Below are positions 17,493 to 26,730 of a DNA stretch of 64,000 nucleotides, piece by piece. This stretch comes from Arcicella rosea. GTDB lineage: Bacteria; Bacteroidota; Bacteroidia; Cytophagales; Spirosomataceae. The stretch lies in contig NZ_JBEUMS010000001.1 in the NCBI RefSeq assembly GCF_040543805.1, forward strand, positions 682,001 through 746,000. The letters run 5' to 3'. A program made the position numbers and the translations under genes. A model generated the notes under the pieces. It was not told the origin of the DNA. It made no database searches and worked only from the letters and a program-made list of their open reading frames with translations. Positions within the stretch are counted from its first letter, which is position 1; every line of letters begins with the position of its first letter.

Positions 17493-19919
17493 TTAACTTC
17501 TGCCTTTACCTCCGCCTCCGCCATCGTTATCTCCATTTGATCTTTGATTTACTTTTACGTTGGTATTTCCAAAATTATAAGTAAAGTTGATTCTTAGTCT
17601 GCGGTTATCCCAGCGATATTCTCCTGTAGAAACCAATTCATTTGTTCTTGCTACATTTCTATAACGATTCAAATAGGCAGGGTCTTGGACAGAAATCTTT
17701 AAAGTAGCTTTTTTATCCCAAAGGAATTTCTTGATGCCTAAATCAAAAGCGCCTTGTGCTTTACTGGTTTCAAAACCCCATGTTTCGCCTGAATTTACAT
17801 AGCCCGAAATTTCAGCAGAAAGTGTTTTATTCAAGGTAAATGTCTGTTGTAAATACAAGCCGCTATAAAATTGATTTACATTAACAACGGCATTTTCTCT
17901 GCTATAATTATACATATTGATTCCACTCCAAATATTTACATTGACATTCCACCATTTTGTAAGATTGAAGGGCAAGGAAGTACTGAAACTCCACCATGAT
18001 ACTTTGCCATTTACATTTTCTATGGATTCTTGTATCAAACGATTTCCAGGAATATAAACAGAATCTACACTATAAACCTCTGCAAAGAACTGCTTTACTG
18101 TTACATAATCTACCGTAAAACTAAAAGCATCTTTAATCGTATGCGTCATAGAAATGCTATTGTTTAAAGAAGGAAGTAAATTAGGGTTTCCTTTAGCATA
18201 TTGTTGTGGCGAGAAAAAGCGATTAAAAGTATTAAAGTTATCACTGTTTGGGCGATTGATTCTGCGAGAAAAACCAAGAGAAACAGCGTAATCTTTTGTT
18301 ACTTTTTTATTCAAAGAAAGTGTTGGAAACAAATTAAAATAGTTCTGGGTTGAAAGTTCTTCGCCTGCTCTGTCAGTTCCAGAAGTATAGGTTTGTTCCC
18401 CTCTTAAACCTGTTTGTAAATTCAAGGTTTTGCTGAGTTCTGTATTCAGCATAAAATAAACGGCATGAATATTTTGCTTGAATTTGAAATATGAACTTAC
18501 CAATGCGCCATTATCTCTGAAATTATCATTAAAGTCTTTTGCATTATCCGAGAAACTACTTTTAAACCCTGTTTCTAGTTTTACTTTTTTGGTTAGATTT
18601 TTTACAAAATCAGCTTTCAAAGCATAAGTAACAAAGTTTTCAGGCGAGTAAATCTGGTTATTCACTACATTTTGTTGACTTTCTAGCACATTGGTCGTTT
18701 TAAAACGGTCGTCGAATATTATTTTATTAATAATCACATCAAAATCTACGTTTAATACTGTTCCAGATGTATCAAAAGTTTGTTTCCAGTGCGTATTAAT
18801 GAGGTAATTTTTATTATCTGTATTACGGTTACGCAACATTTGAATGGCTTTTGTTGAACTGAGCTGTTGATTACTTTGGTTAATCGTTCTTTCAAAAAGA
18901 TTATCCGACAAAGCCCCTTGTACTGTAAAACCTACACTTGTGTTTTTACTAAAATCATAATCAAAGGCTACTTTTGATGACCACGAATTTCCATTCCCTA
19001 AAGCCTTTCCGATGTTTTTACGAGTTTCAACCAAATTACTTCCTTCGTACAATTCTTGTGTTTCATTAAAAGCATTGAACCATGTCATGTAATTTCTACT
19101 GACATTGGCATAAAGTGTATATTTCCCTTTCTTGGCATTCATCGTAATTCCCTGATTATTTTTGGGGAAACTACCATATTCTTTATAATTGCTATAACCT
19201 ACACCCATATCCACGATGTAGTTTGTGCCAAAATTTTTGCCTTTTTTAGTTTTGATATTAATAATTGCCGTAGTGCCAGAAGCATCGTAACGAGCAGACG
19301 GATTGGTAATTACTTCTATTTTATCAATGTCATCACTCTTTAGCGTTTTCAAGAAATTAGCTAATTGTTCATCGCTTAGATAGGTTTTACGGTCATCAAT
19401 CATCACCATTACGCCCGATTTTCCTTTAACTTTTATCGTTTCTGAATTTCTATCTACTGTAATGCCCGGTACTTTTTCCATCAGTTCCAAACCGTTCAAA
19501 CCAGAAGTAATCGGGCTAGCATCTACGTTCATAATCATTTTATCGCCCGAACGTTCTATCAATTGTTTTTTTACGCTTACTTCTACTTCTTTAAGCGTTT
19601 TAGATTCTGGCAATAATTGTATATTTCCAAGATTTAAATCCGAGCGTACTTCGATTTTTTGGTAGTACTTTTGATAACCAATCGTTGTGATGGCAAGTAA
19701 ATAAGTATTATGAGGAATTTGTGGCGTAAGGAATTTTCCATCCACATCGGCTACAGCACCTTTTACCATTGTTGAATCTTTTTCATTCAAAATCAATATA
19801 TTAGCAAAAGAAGCAGCCTGTTTTTTTTCGTCAATTACTATTCCTGAAACAGTTGACTGCCCCAAAGCTTGAATAGTAGTAAAGAGAAATAAAGCAAAAA
19901 AAGTAGGTTTAAAGGTCAT
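17493..19919 (-). CDS. TonB-type outer-membrane beta-barrel receptor with carboxypeptidase-D-like N-terminus
   Basis: 808 residues. A signal peptide (MTFKPTFFALFLFTTIQALG) is followed by a carboxypeptidase-regulatory-like domain (STVSGIVIDEKKQAASFAN), a plug-like region (GLNGLELMEKVPGITVDR, IEVITNPSARYDASGTTAII) and a C-terminal outer-membrane barrel of the family common in Bacteroidota. The C-terminus is glycine-rich. Such proteins import unknown ligands or act with partners; no SusD gene is adjacent. ATG 19919 is chosen from the signal peptide. The AraC-family regulator is divergent and 188 bases away, so it may control this receptor. Confidence 0.88.
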   Translation of the reverse strand: MTFKPTFFALFLFTTIQALGQSTVSGIVIDEKKQAASFANILILNEKDSTMVKGAVADVDGKFLTPQIPHNTYLLAITTIGYQKYYQKIEVRSDLNLGNIQLLPESKTLKEVEVSVKKQLIERSGDKMIMNVDASPITSGLNGLELMEKVPGITVDRNSETIKVKGKSGVMVMIDDRKTYLSDEQLANFLKTLKSDDIDKIEVITNPSARYDASGTTAIINIKTKKGKNFGTNYIVDMGVGYSNYKEYGSFPKNNQGITMNAKKGKYTLYANVSRNYMTWFNAFNETQELYEGSNLVETRKNIGKALGNGNSWSSKVAFDYDFSKNTSVGFTVQGALSDNLFERTINQSNQQLSSTKAIQMLRNRNTDNKNYLINTHWKQTFDTSGTVLNVDFDVIINKIIFDDRFKTTNVLESQQNVVNNQIYSPENFVTYALKADFVKNLTKKVKLETGFKSSFSDNAKDFNDNFRDNGALVSSYFKFKQNIHAVYFMLNTELSKTLNLQTGLRGEQTYTSGTDRAGEELSTQNYFNLFPTLSLNKKVTKDYAVSLGFSRRINRPNSDNFNTFNRFFSPQQYAKGNPNLLPSLNNSISMTHTIKDAFSFTVDYVTVKQFFAEVYSVDSVYIPGNRLIQESIENVNGKVSWWSFSTSLPFNLTKWWNVNVNIWSGINMYNYSRENAVVNVNQFYSGLYLQQTFTLNKTLSAEISGYVNSGETWGFETSKAQGAFDLGIKKFLWDKKATLKISVQDPAYLNRYRNVARTNELVSTGEYRWDNRRLRINFTYNFGNTNVKVNQRSNGDNDGGGGGKGRS

Positions 19920-20107
19920 GAGCATTGAGCATTTTGTTGATTTGACAAGAAGATGCAAAGGTTGTACAAAATGTTGCATGCAAAAAGTTAAAAAGTCTTA
20001 ACAAAAGTTAAACATTCAGGATAGCACCCTTACAGGCAAAGCCTTATGAATGATAATTTCTACGGAAATGATATGGATTTACGAAAAGAAATGTATAAAT
20101 TTTTGCC

Positions 20108-20977
20108 ATGATTAGAGTCCCTTCCCTTATACACGCTGGTGAATTTCAATCCTTGAAAATTCAGGATATGACTTTCGTTGCCTATCGCAACCAAGACCCA
20201 CCACTCAAAAACGAAGTGTTTTTTGAAGAACATGCCATGATTTTTGTCTTGGAAGGGGAAAAGCGTTTTACCTTGCCTAGCCAGACGATTCATGTGCGCA
20301 AAGGAAGTGTGGTGTTTATACCGAGAGGCTATTATTTAATGCAAGAAACCATTGATGCGAGCTACAGAAGTTTGGTTTTTTTCTTTAACGAAAAGCTTTT
20401 GAAAGAATTTGTCAGCCAACATTTGGAGCTTTTTGAAGAATACCAAAGTAGCCAAGCCTTGCAGGTAATGTGGAATAATGCGAATCAGTTATTGGTTCTG
20501 GAAATCACGGAGAGTTTGGATAAATTCACAGAATCTATCTTCCCATATTTTAATCATGAAACGCAATATTTGAATCATTTCTTACGATTAAAACTACAGG
20601 AATTACTTTTGCACATTCTGGAAATTGACCATTCAAAACAGTTTAAATCAATACTTTTTAGTTTGTACAAAGGCGAGAAACCTGATTTAGCTTTTTTGAT
20701 GAATTCTTATTATTTAAAACCACTTTCATTAGAAGAATTATCAAGACTTTCAGGCAGAAGTTTGTCGGCATTTAAAAGAGATTTTCAACAAGAATTCAAT
20801 ACAACACCAGCCCTTTGGATAAAAAATAAACGTTTGGAATACGCTTGTTTACAGATAGAGAAGACAGAGAAAAACGTTTCGGAAATCAGTATGGAAATTG
20901 GTTATGAAAGTGTCTCACACTTCATAAAAGCCTTCAAAGAAAAATATGGGCATACGCCTTCGGCTTTGAAGAGATAG
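20108..20977 (+). CDS. AraC-family transcriptional regulator
   Basis: 289 residues. The N-terminal cupin-like sensor (about residues 1-170, with FVLEGEKRFTLPS and VFIPRGYYL) is followed by a C-terminal double helix-turn-helix: LSLEELSRLSGRSLSAFKRD, then VSEISMEIGYESVSHFIKAF and the closing KYGHTPSALKR. This is the usual AraC layout for a ligand-responsive activator. It is divergent from the TonB-type receptor, its most likely target. Its 3' end is followed directly by the 42-bp tandem repeats. Confidence 0.92.
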   Translation: MIRVPSLIHAGEFQSLKIQDMTFVAYRNQDPPLKNEVFFEEHAMIFVLEGEKRFTLPSQTIHVRKGSVVFIPRGYYLMQETIDASYRSLVFFFNEKLLKEFVSQHLELFEEYQSSQALQVMWNNANQLLVLEITESLDKFTESIFPYFNHETQYLNHFLRLKLQELLLHILEIDHSKQFKSILFSLYKGEKPDLAFLMNSYYLKPLSLEELSRLSGRSLSAFKRDFQQEFNTTPALWIKNKRLEYACLQIEKTEKNVSEISMEIGYESVSHFIKAFKEKYGHTPSALKR

Positions 20978-21006
20978 GGTTGATAAAATACTTTATCCCA
21001 ATTTCA

Positions 21007-21258
21007 TTTTACTTTATGAGCATTCAATCTTACTAGATGACTATTCTATTTTACTTTATGGGCATTCAATCTTACTAGATGTCAATTGCATTTTACTTTA
21101 TAGGCATTTAATCTTACTAGATGACTATTACGTTTTACTTTATGGGCATTTAATCTTACTAGATGCCAATTCCATTTTACTTTATGAGCATTTAATCTTA
21201 CTAGATGTCAATTCCATTTTACTTTATGAGCATTTAATCTTACTAGATGACTATTTCA
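21007..21258. repeat. Tandem array of six 42-bp repeats
   Basis: Six head-to-tail units start at 21007, 21049, 21091, 21133, 21175 and 21217, each exactly 42 bases. The conserved part is TTTTACTTTAT, then RGCATTYAATCTTACTAGAT; the last bases of each unit vary among three types (GACTATT, GTCAATT, GCCAATT). A degenerate seventh half unit follows. One plus-strand frame stays open through the whole array to a stop near 21320, giving a 14-residue repeat such as ILLYEHLILLDDYS, but it has no start codon. The array fills the gap between two convergent genes. Confidence 0.95.
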
Positions 21259-21321
21259 TCTTAATTATAGTCATTGTAAAATACAATTACAGGGATAGGA
21301 AAGCATTAAAGACTGATAAAT

Positions 21322-21355
21322 AAAAAGAGGAGCTTGATACCAAACTCCTCTTTTT
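21322..21355. terminator. Bidirectional terminator
   Basis: AAAAAGAGGAG (21322-21332) and CTCCTCTTTTT (21345-21355) are perfect reverse complements, with A-runs and T-runs outside, between convergent genes. Confidence 0.85.
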
Positions 21356-21358
21356 ATT

Positions 21359-22327
21359 TTATTTCACTTCAAAAAAGCCTTCGCCGATTTTGTAGCCTTC
21401 TGCATATAATTCTATGATATGTTTGCCATCTTTATAAGCTTGTCCACGACTGTAAACGAATTCAACAGATTGATGACTGTTATCATAAACAATCCTTTGT
21501 TTGGCTGTATAAGTAACATCTTTGTTTTTATACGTAAAACTGCCAGAACCAGTACTCATATCTGCAACAGACTGACCAGCAGGGTCGATAATTCTTAAAA
21601 AAATCACTTTCGCTTCTCTTGTCGTCAATGGATTTTCTTGCAAATAGAAAGTGATTCTTACTTTATCTACTTTTTTAGATTTATAAACGCCGCCATCACT
21701 TTCTTTTCCTTTGGTTGAAATCGCATAAACATTAATACTTTCAGCATGAAGAGCCGCCGCTTGAGAAACCTTTTCGGATAGTTCTCTATTACGTTCAGAT
21801 AATTCTTTTTGGCGAATTGTATAATTAATGGCAGAATCGTTCAAGGCTTTTTGAGCAAAAGTAATGTCTTCTAAAAGTGCTTGAGCTTCCTTACTCAGCG
21901 AATCGTTCATCGCTGCGAGAATGCCATTCTCTTTTCTTAAACTCACTAATTCATTATCTTTCTCTCCTAATAAAGTAAGGTATTTTTTGAATTTCAACTC
22001 ATACTTTTTCATTGAAAAACCTACTGATTTCTGCAAAGCAATTTTATCTTTTTGCAATTGTTGCTTTGCACGAATCAACTCACTTACATCACCACCCAAA
22101 CGTTTAATTTCAATAATTTTTGTATTTAACTGATTTTCTATCGAATCTAATTTGGTACTTGCTACTAACAAATCCTTCGCTTGTAAATCGCTTAAGTCTT
22201 CGTTTCTTTTATTAAACTGGCGTTCTCTGAAATATAAAAAGCCCAATGCTGTAACTAAAATAATCAATACAGCAACGGCGATTTTAAGTTTCTGTTCACT
22301 TTGTCTATTTGGATTATACTCCTCCAT
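21359..22327 (-). CDS. Membrane-anchored coiled-coil protein, unknown function
   Basis: 322 residues. One membrane helix near the N-terminus (KIAVAVLIILVTALGFLYF, about residues 15-33) is followed by a long heptad-rich coiled coil (about residues 35-190) and a C-terminal beta-rich domain (VRITFYLQENPLT, then GQSVADMSTGSGSFTYKNKD, then VEFVYSRGQAYKDGKHIIEL). The architecture is common to an uncharacterised Bacteroidota family. The C-terminal domain is probably periplasmic. The gene stands alone, divergent from the PLP protein gene, with the strong terminator at its 3' end. Confidence 0.8.
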   Translation of the reverse strand: MEEYNPNRQSEQKLKIAVAVLIILVTALGFLYFRERQFNKRNEDLSDLQAKDLLVASTKLDSIENQLNTKIIEIKRLGGDVSELIRAKQQLQKDKIALQKSVGFSMKKYELKFKKYLTLLGEKDNELVSLRKENGILAAMNDSLSKEAQALLEDITFAQKALNDSAINYTIRQKELSERNRELSEKVSQAAALHAESINVYAISTKGKESDGGVYKSKKVDKVRITFYLQENPLTTREAKVIFLRIIDPAGQSVADMSTGSGSFTYKNKDVTYTAKQRIVYDNSHQSVEFVYSRGQAYKDGKHIIELYAEGYKIGEGFFEVK

Positions 22328-22460
22328 TGGCTAGTATTTGATAATTTATGTTTGTATTAACTTTAAACGTTATAAGTTTGGTTTAATTTTGCAAAACTAA
22401 GTGTTTGCCCCCGATTACACAAAAATACAAATATTTACCAATCATTTTTGAGCTGAAACC

Positions 22461-23129
22461 ATGAGCATCGCAAAAAATTTAGAGCATATCAATCTTCAAT
22501 TACAGGGCACTACAGCACGATTAATTGCTGTAACTAAAACTAAACCCATTGCTGATTTGGAAGAAGCCTATCAAGCAAACTGTAAAACCTTTGGCGAAAA
22601 CAAGGTTCAGGAAATGGTTGAAAAATGGGAAATCTTGCCTAAAGATATTGAATGGCATTTGATTGGTCATCTACAAAGTAATAAAGTAAAGTATATGGCT
22701 TCCTTTGTAGCAATGATTCATTCTGTTGATTCTTTAAAACTACTTCAGGAAATTAATAAACAAGCTACTAAAAATAATAGAATTATCGACTGTTTATTAC
22801 AAATTTATATTGCTCAGGAAGAAACTAAATTTGGATTATCACAAGATGAAGCCAAAGAGCTTTTACAATCTGATGAGTTTAAAAGCATGAAAAACATCAA
22901 AATTGTAGGCTTGATGGGTATGGCAACGAATACGGACGACCAAGCGCAAATCAGATTAGAATTTAGAAGTTTAAAAACGTTTTTTGATGAATTAAAGGCA
23001 TCAATTCCTGAAAGTGATACGCTACAATTAAAAGAAATTTCAATGGGAATGTCAGGCGATTTTCTAATTGCTGCCGAAGAAGGTTCTACTTTGGTAAGAG
23101 TTGGTTCAGCTATTTTTGGACATCGCTAA
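22461..23129 (+). CDS. YggS/PLPBP family pyridoxal-phosphate homeostasis protein
   Basis: 222 residues, a normal length. The PLP-binding Lys is Lys26 in LIAVTKTKP. Family motifs FGENKVQEMVEKWE, WHLIGHLQSNKVKYM, HSVDSLKLLQEI and the C-terminal SMGMSGDFLIAAEEGSTLVR (phosphate-binding) all appear. These proteins buffer free pyridoxal phosphate in the cytoplasm and have no confirmed enzyme activity. A -7-like box TAATTTTG lies at 22384-22391. Confidence 0.95.
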   Translation: MSIAKNLEHINLQLQGTTARLIAVTKTKPIADLEEAYQANCKTFGENKVQEMVEKWEILPKDIEWHLIGHLQSNKVKYMASFVAMIHSVDSLKLLQEINKQATKNNRIIDCLLQIYIAQEETKFGLSQDEAKELLQSDEFKSMKNIKIVGLMGMATNTDDQAQIRLEFRSLKTFFDELKASIPESDTLQLKEISMGMSGDFLIAAEEGSTLVRVGSAIFGHR

Positions 23130-23186
23130 TTTTTGAGTGATGAGTGTTGAGTGTTGAATGCGGAGTTGTAATTTTTGTAAAAGCTC

Positions 23187-23230
23187 AAAATACTTTGCAA
23201 GGCAATTAAACCAGCCTTGCAAAGTACTTA
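23187..23230. terminator. Bidirectional terminator
   Basis: TACTTTGCAAGGC (23191-23203) and GCCTTGCAAAGTA (23214-23226) form a perfect 13-bp stem between the convergent PLP-protein and DUF4230 genes. Confidence 0.8.
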
Positions 23231-23839
23231 TTTTAACTCTCTCTTTTTATCTTTCATTGCATATTTTAATACTACTTTTTTCCTAGAAACAGTTTCCAGA
23301 AAAGGCTTTAAAATTTGCTCTGCTGATTTTTTAGTTTGCTCCAGAATCCCCATTTCTTTCGCCGATTGTGCTACTTGTACTTCTGCTTTTTTGAAAGCGT
23401 CATCTACCAATTTTGCTTCATCCATAAAAGCATATTCTGTATTATAAACCTTTGATTTTGAATGGTCTATTTTAAAACTACAGATTTCTGGTTCTGGTAA
23501 ATGAACGACCAATATACTGTCTTGTTCGGTAATATCGGCAACTCTAATCTTTGTTAAATCCAAACAGCCTGTAGCTTCGCCTGTAACGATTAACAATACT
23601 TTAGCATCAGGCAAAAAGTCTTTTTTAATACGACTTTCTACCACATCTCTAAAATTATACTTTACCAACTCCAATTTTCCCATTGAAGTAATCTTTTGTA
23701 AAAGCACGCTATGCGATACTTCTGGTTCGGCATCTCCAAAAGGATTTTTGAAACTTTTAAATTTTTCCCATGCCCAAACAGCCAAAAGAATCAATAAAAT
23801 CAAAGGGATTAAACGAAGTAATCTACGATATATAAGCAT
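23228..23839 (-). CDS. DUF4230 family membrane-anchored protein
   Basis: 203 residues. A start at 23839 (MLIYRRLLRLIPLILLILLA) gives a basic n-region followed by a membrane helix. The rest fits DUF4230: SVLLQKITSMGKLELVKYNF, then KVLLIVTGEATGCLDLTKI and VVHLPEPEICSFKIDHSKSK. The domain's function is not established. It should face the periplasm. It ends in the shared terminator and lies 79 bases after hemA on the same strand. Confidence 0.82.
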   Translation of the reverse strand: MLIYRRLLRLIPLILLILLAVWAWEKFKSFKNPFGDAEPEVSHSVLLQKITSMGKLELVKYNFRDVVESRIKKDFLPDAKVLLIVTGEATGCLDLTKIRVADITEQDSILVVHLPEPEICSFKIDHSKSKVYNTEYAFMDEAKLVDDAFKKAEVQVAQSAKEMGILEQTKKSAEQILKPFLETVSRKKVVLKYAMKDKKRELK

Positions 23840-23862
23840 AGTATTGAGATGATATTTATCTA

Positions 23863-23897
23863 AAAACAAAAAACCCACGAAATAATTCGCAGGTTTT
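23863..23897 (-). terminator. Terminator after hemA
   Basis: On the minus strand AAAACC-TG-CGAA pairs with TTCG-TG-GGTTTT, followed by a T-rich run. Confidence 0.7.
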
Positions 23898-23918
23898 GAA
23901 AGTATTATTTATCGAAGA

Positions 23919-25199
23919 TTAGTGACTGTAAGCAGAATTATCTGTTTGTTTTTCTAAGTCAAATAATTCGGTCAATACATCTACTAATTGATCTGCATCT
24001 CCACGTTTGCAAGCCGCTTTCAATTGAATTACTGGCAACTTCATGATTTTTTGCACAATGCCCATCGTGATTTTCTCGATTTTCTCAGATTCTTCTGGTG
24101 AAAGATTCTTTAAATGGCGAGCCATCTCTTCTTTACGAATTTGCTCAAGTGCATTTTTCAATTTATTGATTGTTGGTGAAACAACCATTTCTTTCGACCA
24201 ATCATCAAAACCAACAATAGCTTCTGCAATGATTCTTTCTACATGAGGAATCGACGCTAAACGACTTTTCAGGGCTTCATCAGCACGTTCACGAAGACTA
24301 TCAATGTTATAAACTAAAGCTCCTGGAATTTCCTCTACATTATCTTCTACACTTCTAGGAACTGATAAATCAATAAAATATTTGAAAGTAAGAATTCCGA
24401 TTCTTTCGATTAATTCTTTGGTAACAATTGGTTTATCAATCATCACTGAAGAAATAATTACATCGGCTCTTTTCACTTCTCTTTCTAAAGTAGAAAAATC
24501 AGCAATTCTGAAATTACGTCCCGCAGCGATTTTCTCAGCTTTAGCACGAGTACGGTTCATCACCGTGATTTCAGCAAATTCTTGGTCTGCCATGTTTTTG
24601 CAAACATCGATACCTATTTCGCCTAAACCTAAAATTAATACTTTCGGATTGTTGATATTTCTAGTTACTTCTTCTGTCAAAGCTACAGCAGCATACGACG
24701 TAGAAGCAGCACCGTCACGGAAAGAAGTTTCTTGAGCAACACGTTTGTTTGCAAAGAAAATCGTGTGCATCAAACGGTGAAGGAATGGACCAGCCATATT
24801 CAAATCAGCAGCGATTTGATATGATTGTTTTACTTGATTAGGAATTTGTAAATCGCCAACAACTTTTGAATGCAAACCAGTTGCTACTTCAAAAAGATGC
24901 TGAACCGCTTCTGCTTGTGTATTAAGTTGTTGGAAATAATCAAAATATAATTCAGTATTGGTAATTCCTTTTTCGATTAACAATACTTTGATTAATTCAG
25001 CCGTGATATTTTGTTCGGCTACATAATATACTTCAGTTCGGTTGCAAGTAGAAACAACAAGGCTTTCTTGAATGCCAAACAAATCTCTAATTTTAAGCGA
25101 GAAATTTTTAATTTCTTCCTCCGTTAGAGCTACTTGTTCTCGCACCGCCAAGGGAGCAGATTTATATGATAAACTTAATGCTTTGAAAATATTTTTCAT
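23919..25199 (-). CDS. hemA: Glutamyl-tRNA reductase
   Basis: HemA reduces glutamyl-tRNA to glutamate-1-semialdehyde, the first step of the C5 pathway to haem. The catalytic Cys52 lies in VVSTCNRTEVYY. The NADPH-binding domain has VLILGLGEIGIDVCKNMA, and VMNRTRAKAEKIA follows. The C-terminal dimerisation domain includes LKAACKRGDADQLVDVLTEL. At 426 residues it has the usual length. The segment KVVGDLQIPNQVKQSY keeps the QVK core but departs from the common GExQI form. No other haem gene is adjacent, though a globin-type gene follows upstream. Confidence 0.96.
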   Translation of the reverse strand: MKNIFKALSLSYKSAPLAVREQVALTEEEIKNFSLKIRDLFGIQESLVVSTCNRTEVYYVAEQNITAELIKVLLIEKGITNTELYFDYFQQLNTQAEAVQHLFEVATGLHSKVVGDLQIPNQVKQSYQIAADLNMAGPFLHRLMHTIFFANKRVAQETSFRDGAASTSYAAVALTEEVTRNINNPKVLILGLGEIGIDVCKNMADQEFAEITVMNRTRAKAEKIAAGRNFRIADFSTLEREVKRADVIISSVMIDKPIVTKELIERIGILTFKYFIDLSVPRSVEDNVEEIPGALVYNIDSLRERADEALKSRLASIPHVERIIAEAIVGFDDWSKEMVVSPTINKLKNALEQIRKEEMARHLKNLSPEESEKIEKITMGIVQKIMKLPVIQLKAACKRGDADQLVDVLTELFDLEKQTDNSAYSH

Positions 25200-25733
25200 G
25201 ACTCCTTACAATTCCGATTCGCTTCAACAAGAAAATATCCTTGTTTTCAAGCTATACAATTAAACAATTTGTAACGCTGTGTGCCATATTTTCACAAATT
25301 GAATAATTGTGTAAAATTACAACACGAATGATTATGATTGGCTCTAATAATGGCTAATTATTTATACTTATCTATAATTTAGAATACATATAAATAAGAC
25401 GCTTATTCTTTGTTCTGTATTCTAAAAAAAATACAATTTCACTGTTTTCTAATTTTGTCGAAAGGTAGTAGAGTTTTTACGCTTCGAAACTGACTTTAAT
25501 CAATTTTAATGTTAATATTAATTAGCTTGACTAACGAGGAGTATTCATTTTATTCCATTCAAAACCTTTACTTCACAAAAGTAAACAAAGATACTTGATA
25601 GTAAAAATTGATATTTTGTATATCACAATAGCTTTTAGCTATAATTCTATTCAATAAAAAAGGCAAAAGGTATTCTTGAAATGGAACATTAAATTCTATT
25701 CTGAAAAAACCTTTTACCTTTTTCTTTGTAAAA
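25200..25733. other. Intergenic stretch between hemA and the globin gene
   Basis: About 530 AT-rich bases containing the hemA upstream region and the globin-gene terminator (25656-25723). No gene, RNA or repeat was recognised in the remainder. Confidence 0.5.
25656..25723 (-). terminator. Terminator after the tandem-globin gene
   Basis: AAAAAGG-C-AAAAGGT (25657-25671) pairs with ACCTTTT-A-CCTTTTT (25709-25723) with one central mismatch and a 37-base loop. T-runs are on the minus-strand side. Confidence 0.55.
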
Positions 25734-26564
25734 CTATTGCCCTACAATATCTCCCTTAAGACTCGCCAAAACTGTCAATAATTGAATTTTTGTTCTTGAT
25801 TCAACTTTGAATTTTACTAAAGATGCGGTTAAATCTTCCACCAAAGCGTTGAAATGTGCATCTGTAATTTTCATTCCTTTATGAGCCGTTTTCATATCTA
25901 AGCCTGTATATTTTTCTGGCCCACCTGAAGCTTGACCTACTTGGTTCACAAGATTCATTTTCAAACGATTCAAACGAGCTGGATCAGCCGCAGCAGCAGC
26001 AAAAAAAGCATTGATACGAGCATCAGCAGCCACTTTTCCAATAAAATCATCAATCACGGCAGTAATTGCTGCATTTCCACCTAAACGTGCATAAACAGTA
26101 GTCGAACCTTCAACAATATCGCCTTTCATGGTAGCCAAAGCAGTCAACAATTCTGTTTTTTCAGTTGTTGGTACTTTGAATTTATCAAGTGATAGTGATA
26201 AATCTTCTACCAAAGCATTAAAATGAGTCTCTTCAATACCCATTCCTTTGTGAGCCGTTTTCATGTCAAGTCCCGAATACTTTTCCATTCCACCTGTTGC
26301 CATTCCAACTTGGTTAATCAAATTGTTGCGCAATCTTGTAAGACGAGCAGGATCTCCAGCAGCATCTGCAAAGAAAGCGTTGATTCTTGCATCAGCAGCT
26401 ACATTCGCAATGAACTGGTCAATCACTGCTGAAATGGCAGCATTACCCCCCAGACGGTCATAAAGCGATTTTACAGGAACTACTTCATCATCTTTACTGC
26501 AAGATGTAAACACAAGCATTCCTGCCATGAGGAATGCGCCCCATAGTTGCATTGTTTTTTTCAT
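25734..26564 (-). CDS. Lipoprotein with two tandem truncated-haemoglobin domains
   Basis: 276 residues. A lipoprotein signal (LMAGMLVFTSCSKDD) is followed by two consecutive copies of a group-I truncated-haemoglobin-like domain, about residues 33-153 and 156-276. Each copy has YDRLGGNAAI or YARLGGNAAI, a conserved FIANVAADARINAFF type segment, NLINQVG or NLVNQVG, GGMEKYSGLDMKTAH or GGPEKYTGLDMKTAH (with the haem-ligand His) and THFNALVEDL or AHFNALVEDL. Truncated haemoglobins bind O2 or NO in the cytoplasm; an exported, lipid-anchored tandem form is unusual. Function is inferred only. The copies are about two-thirds identical, so the duplication is internal. Confidence 0.85.
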   Translation of the reverse strand: MKKTMQLWGAFLMAGMLVFTSCSKDDEVVPVKSLYDRLGGNAAISAVIDQFIANVAADARINAFFADAAGDPARLTRLRNNLINQVGMATGGMEKYSGLDMKTAHKGMGIEETHFNALVEDLSLSLDKFKVPTTEKTELLTALATMKGDIVEGSTTVYARLGGNAAITAVIDDFIGKVAADARINAFFAAAAADPARLNRLKMNLVNQVGQASGGPEKYTGLDMKTAHKGMKITDAHFNALVEDLTASLVKFKVESRTKIQLLTVLASLKGDIVGQ

Positions 26565-26730
26565 GTTTTTAAAAATTTTACCGATGACTGTAAGAGTTTT
26601 GCACGCTCGTTATGCACAACTTTTACGATTAATTTTAAGACTGTTCGAGCAATGAAGATTAAATTTTAATAGTCAAGAAGTAATAAAAGCTTTATAGGAT
26701 TATTGATTAAAAATGCACTGTTAGTAATAC

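Noticed and set aside
21007..21258. Possible CRISPR array in the six regular repeats
   Set aside because: The variable part of each 42-base unit is only about 9 bases and recurs among units; spacers are unique and about 30 bases in CRISPR. No cas gene is near.
26586..26630. TTTTGCA/TGCACAA dyad ahead of the tandem-globin gene
   Set aside because: Pairing is imperfect and there is no second copy to support it as an operator.
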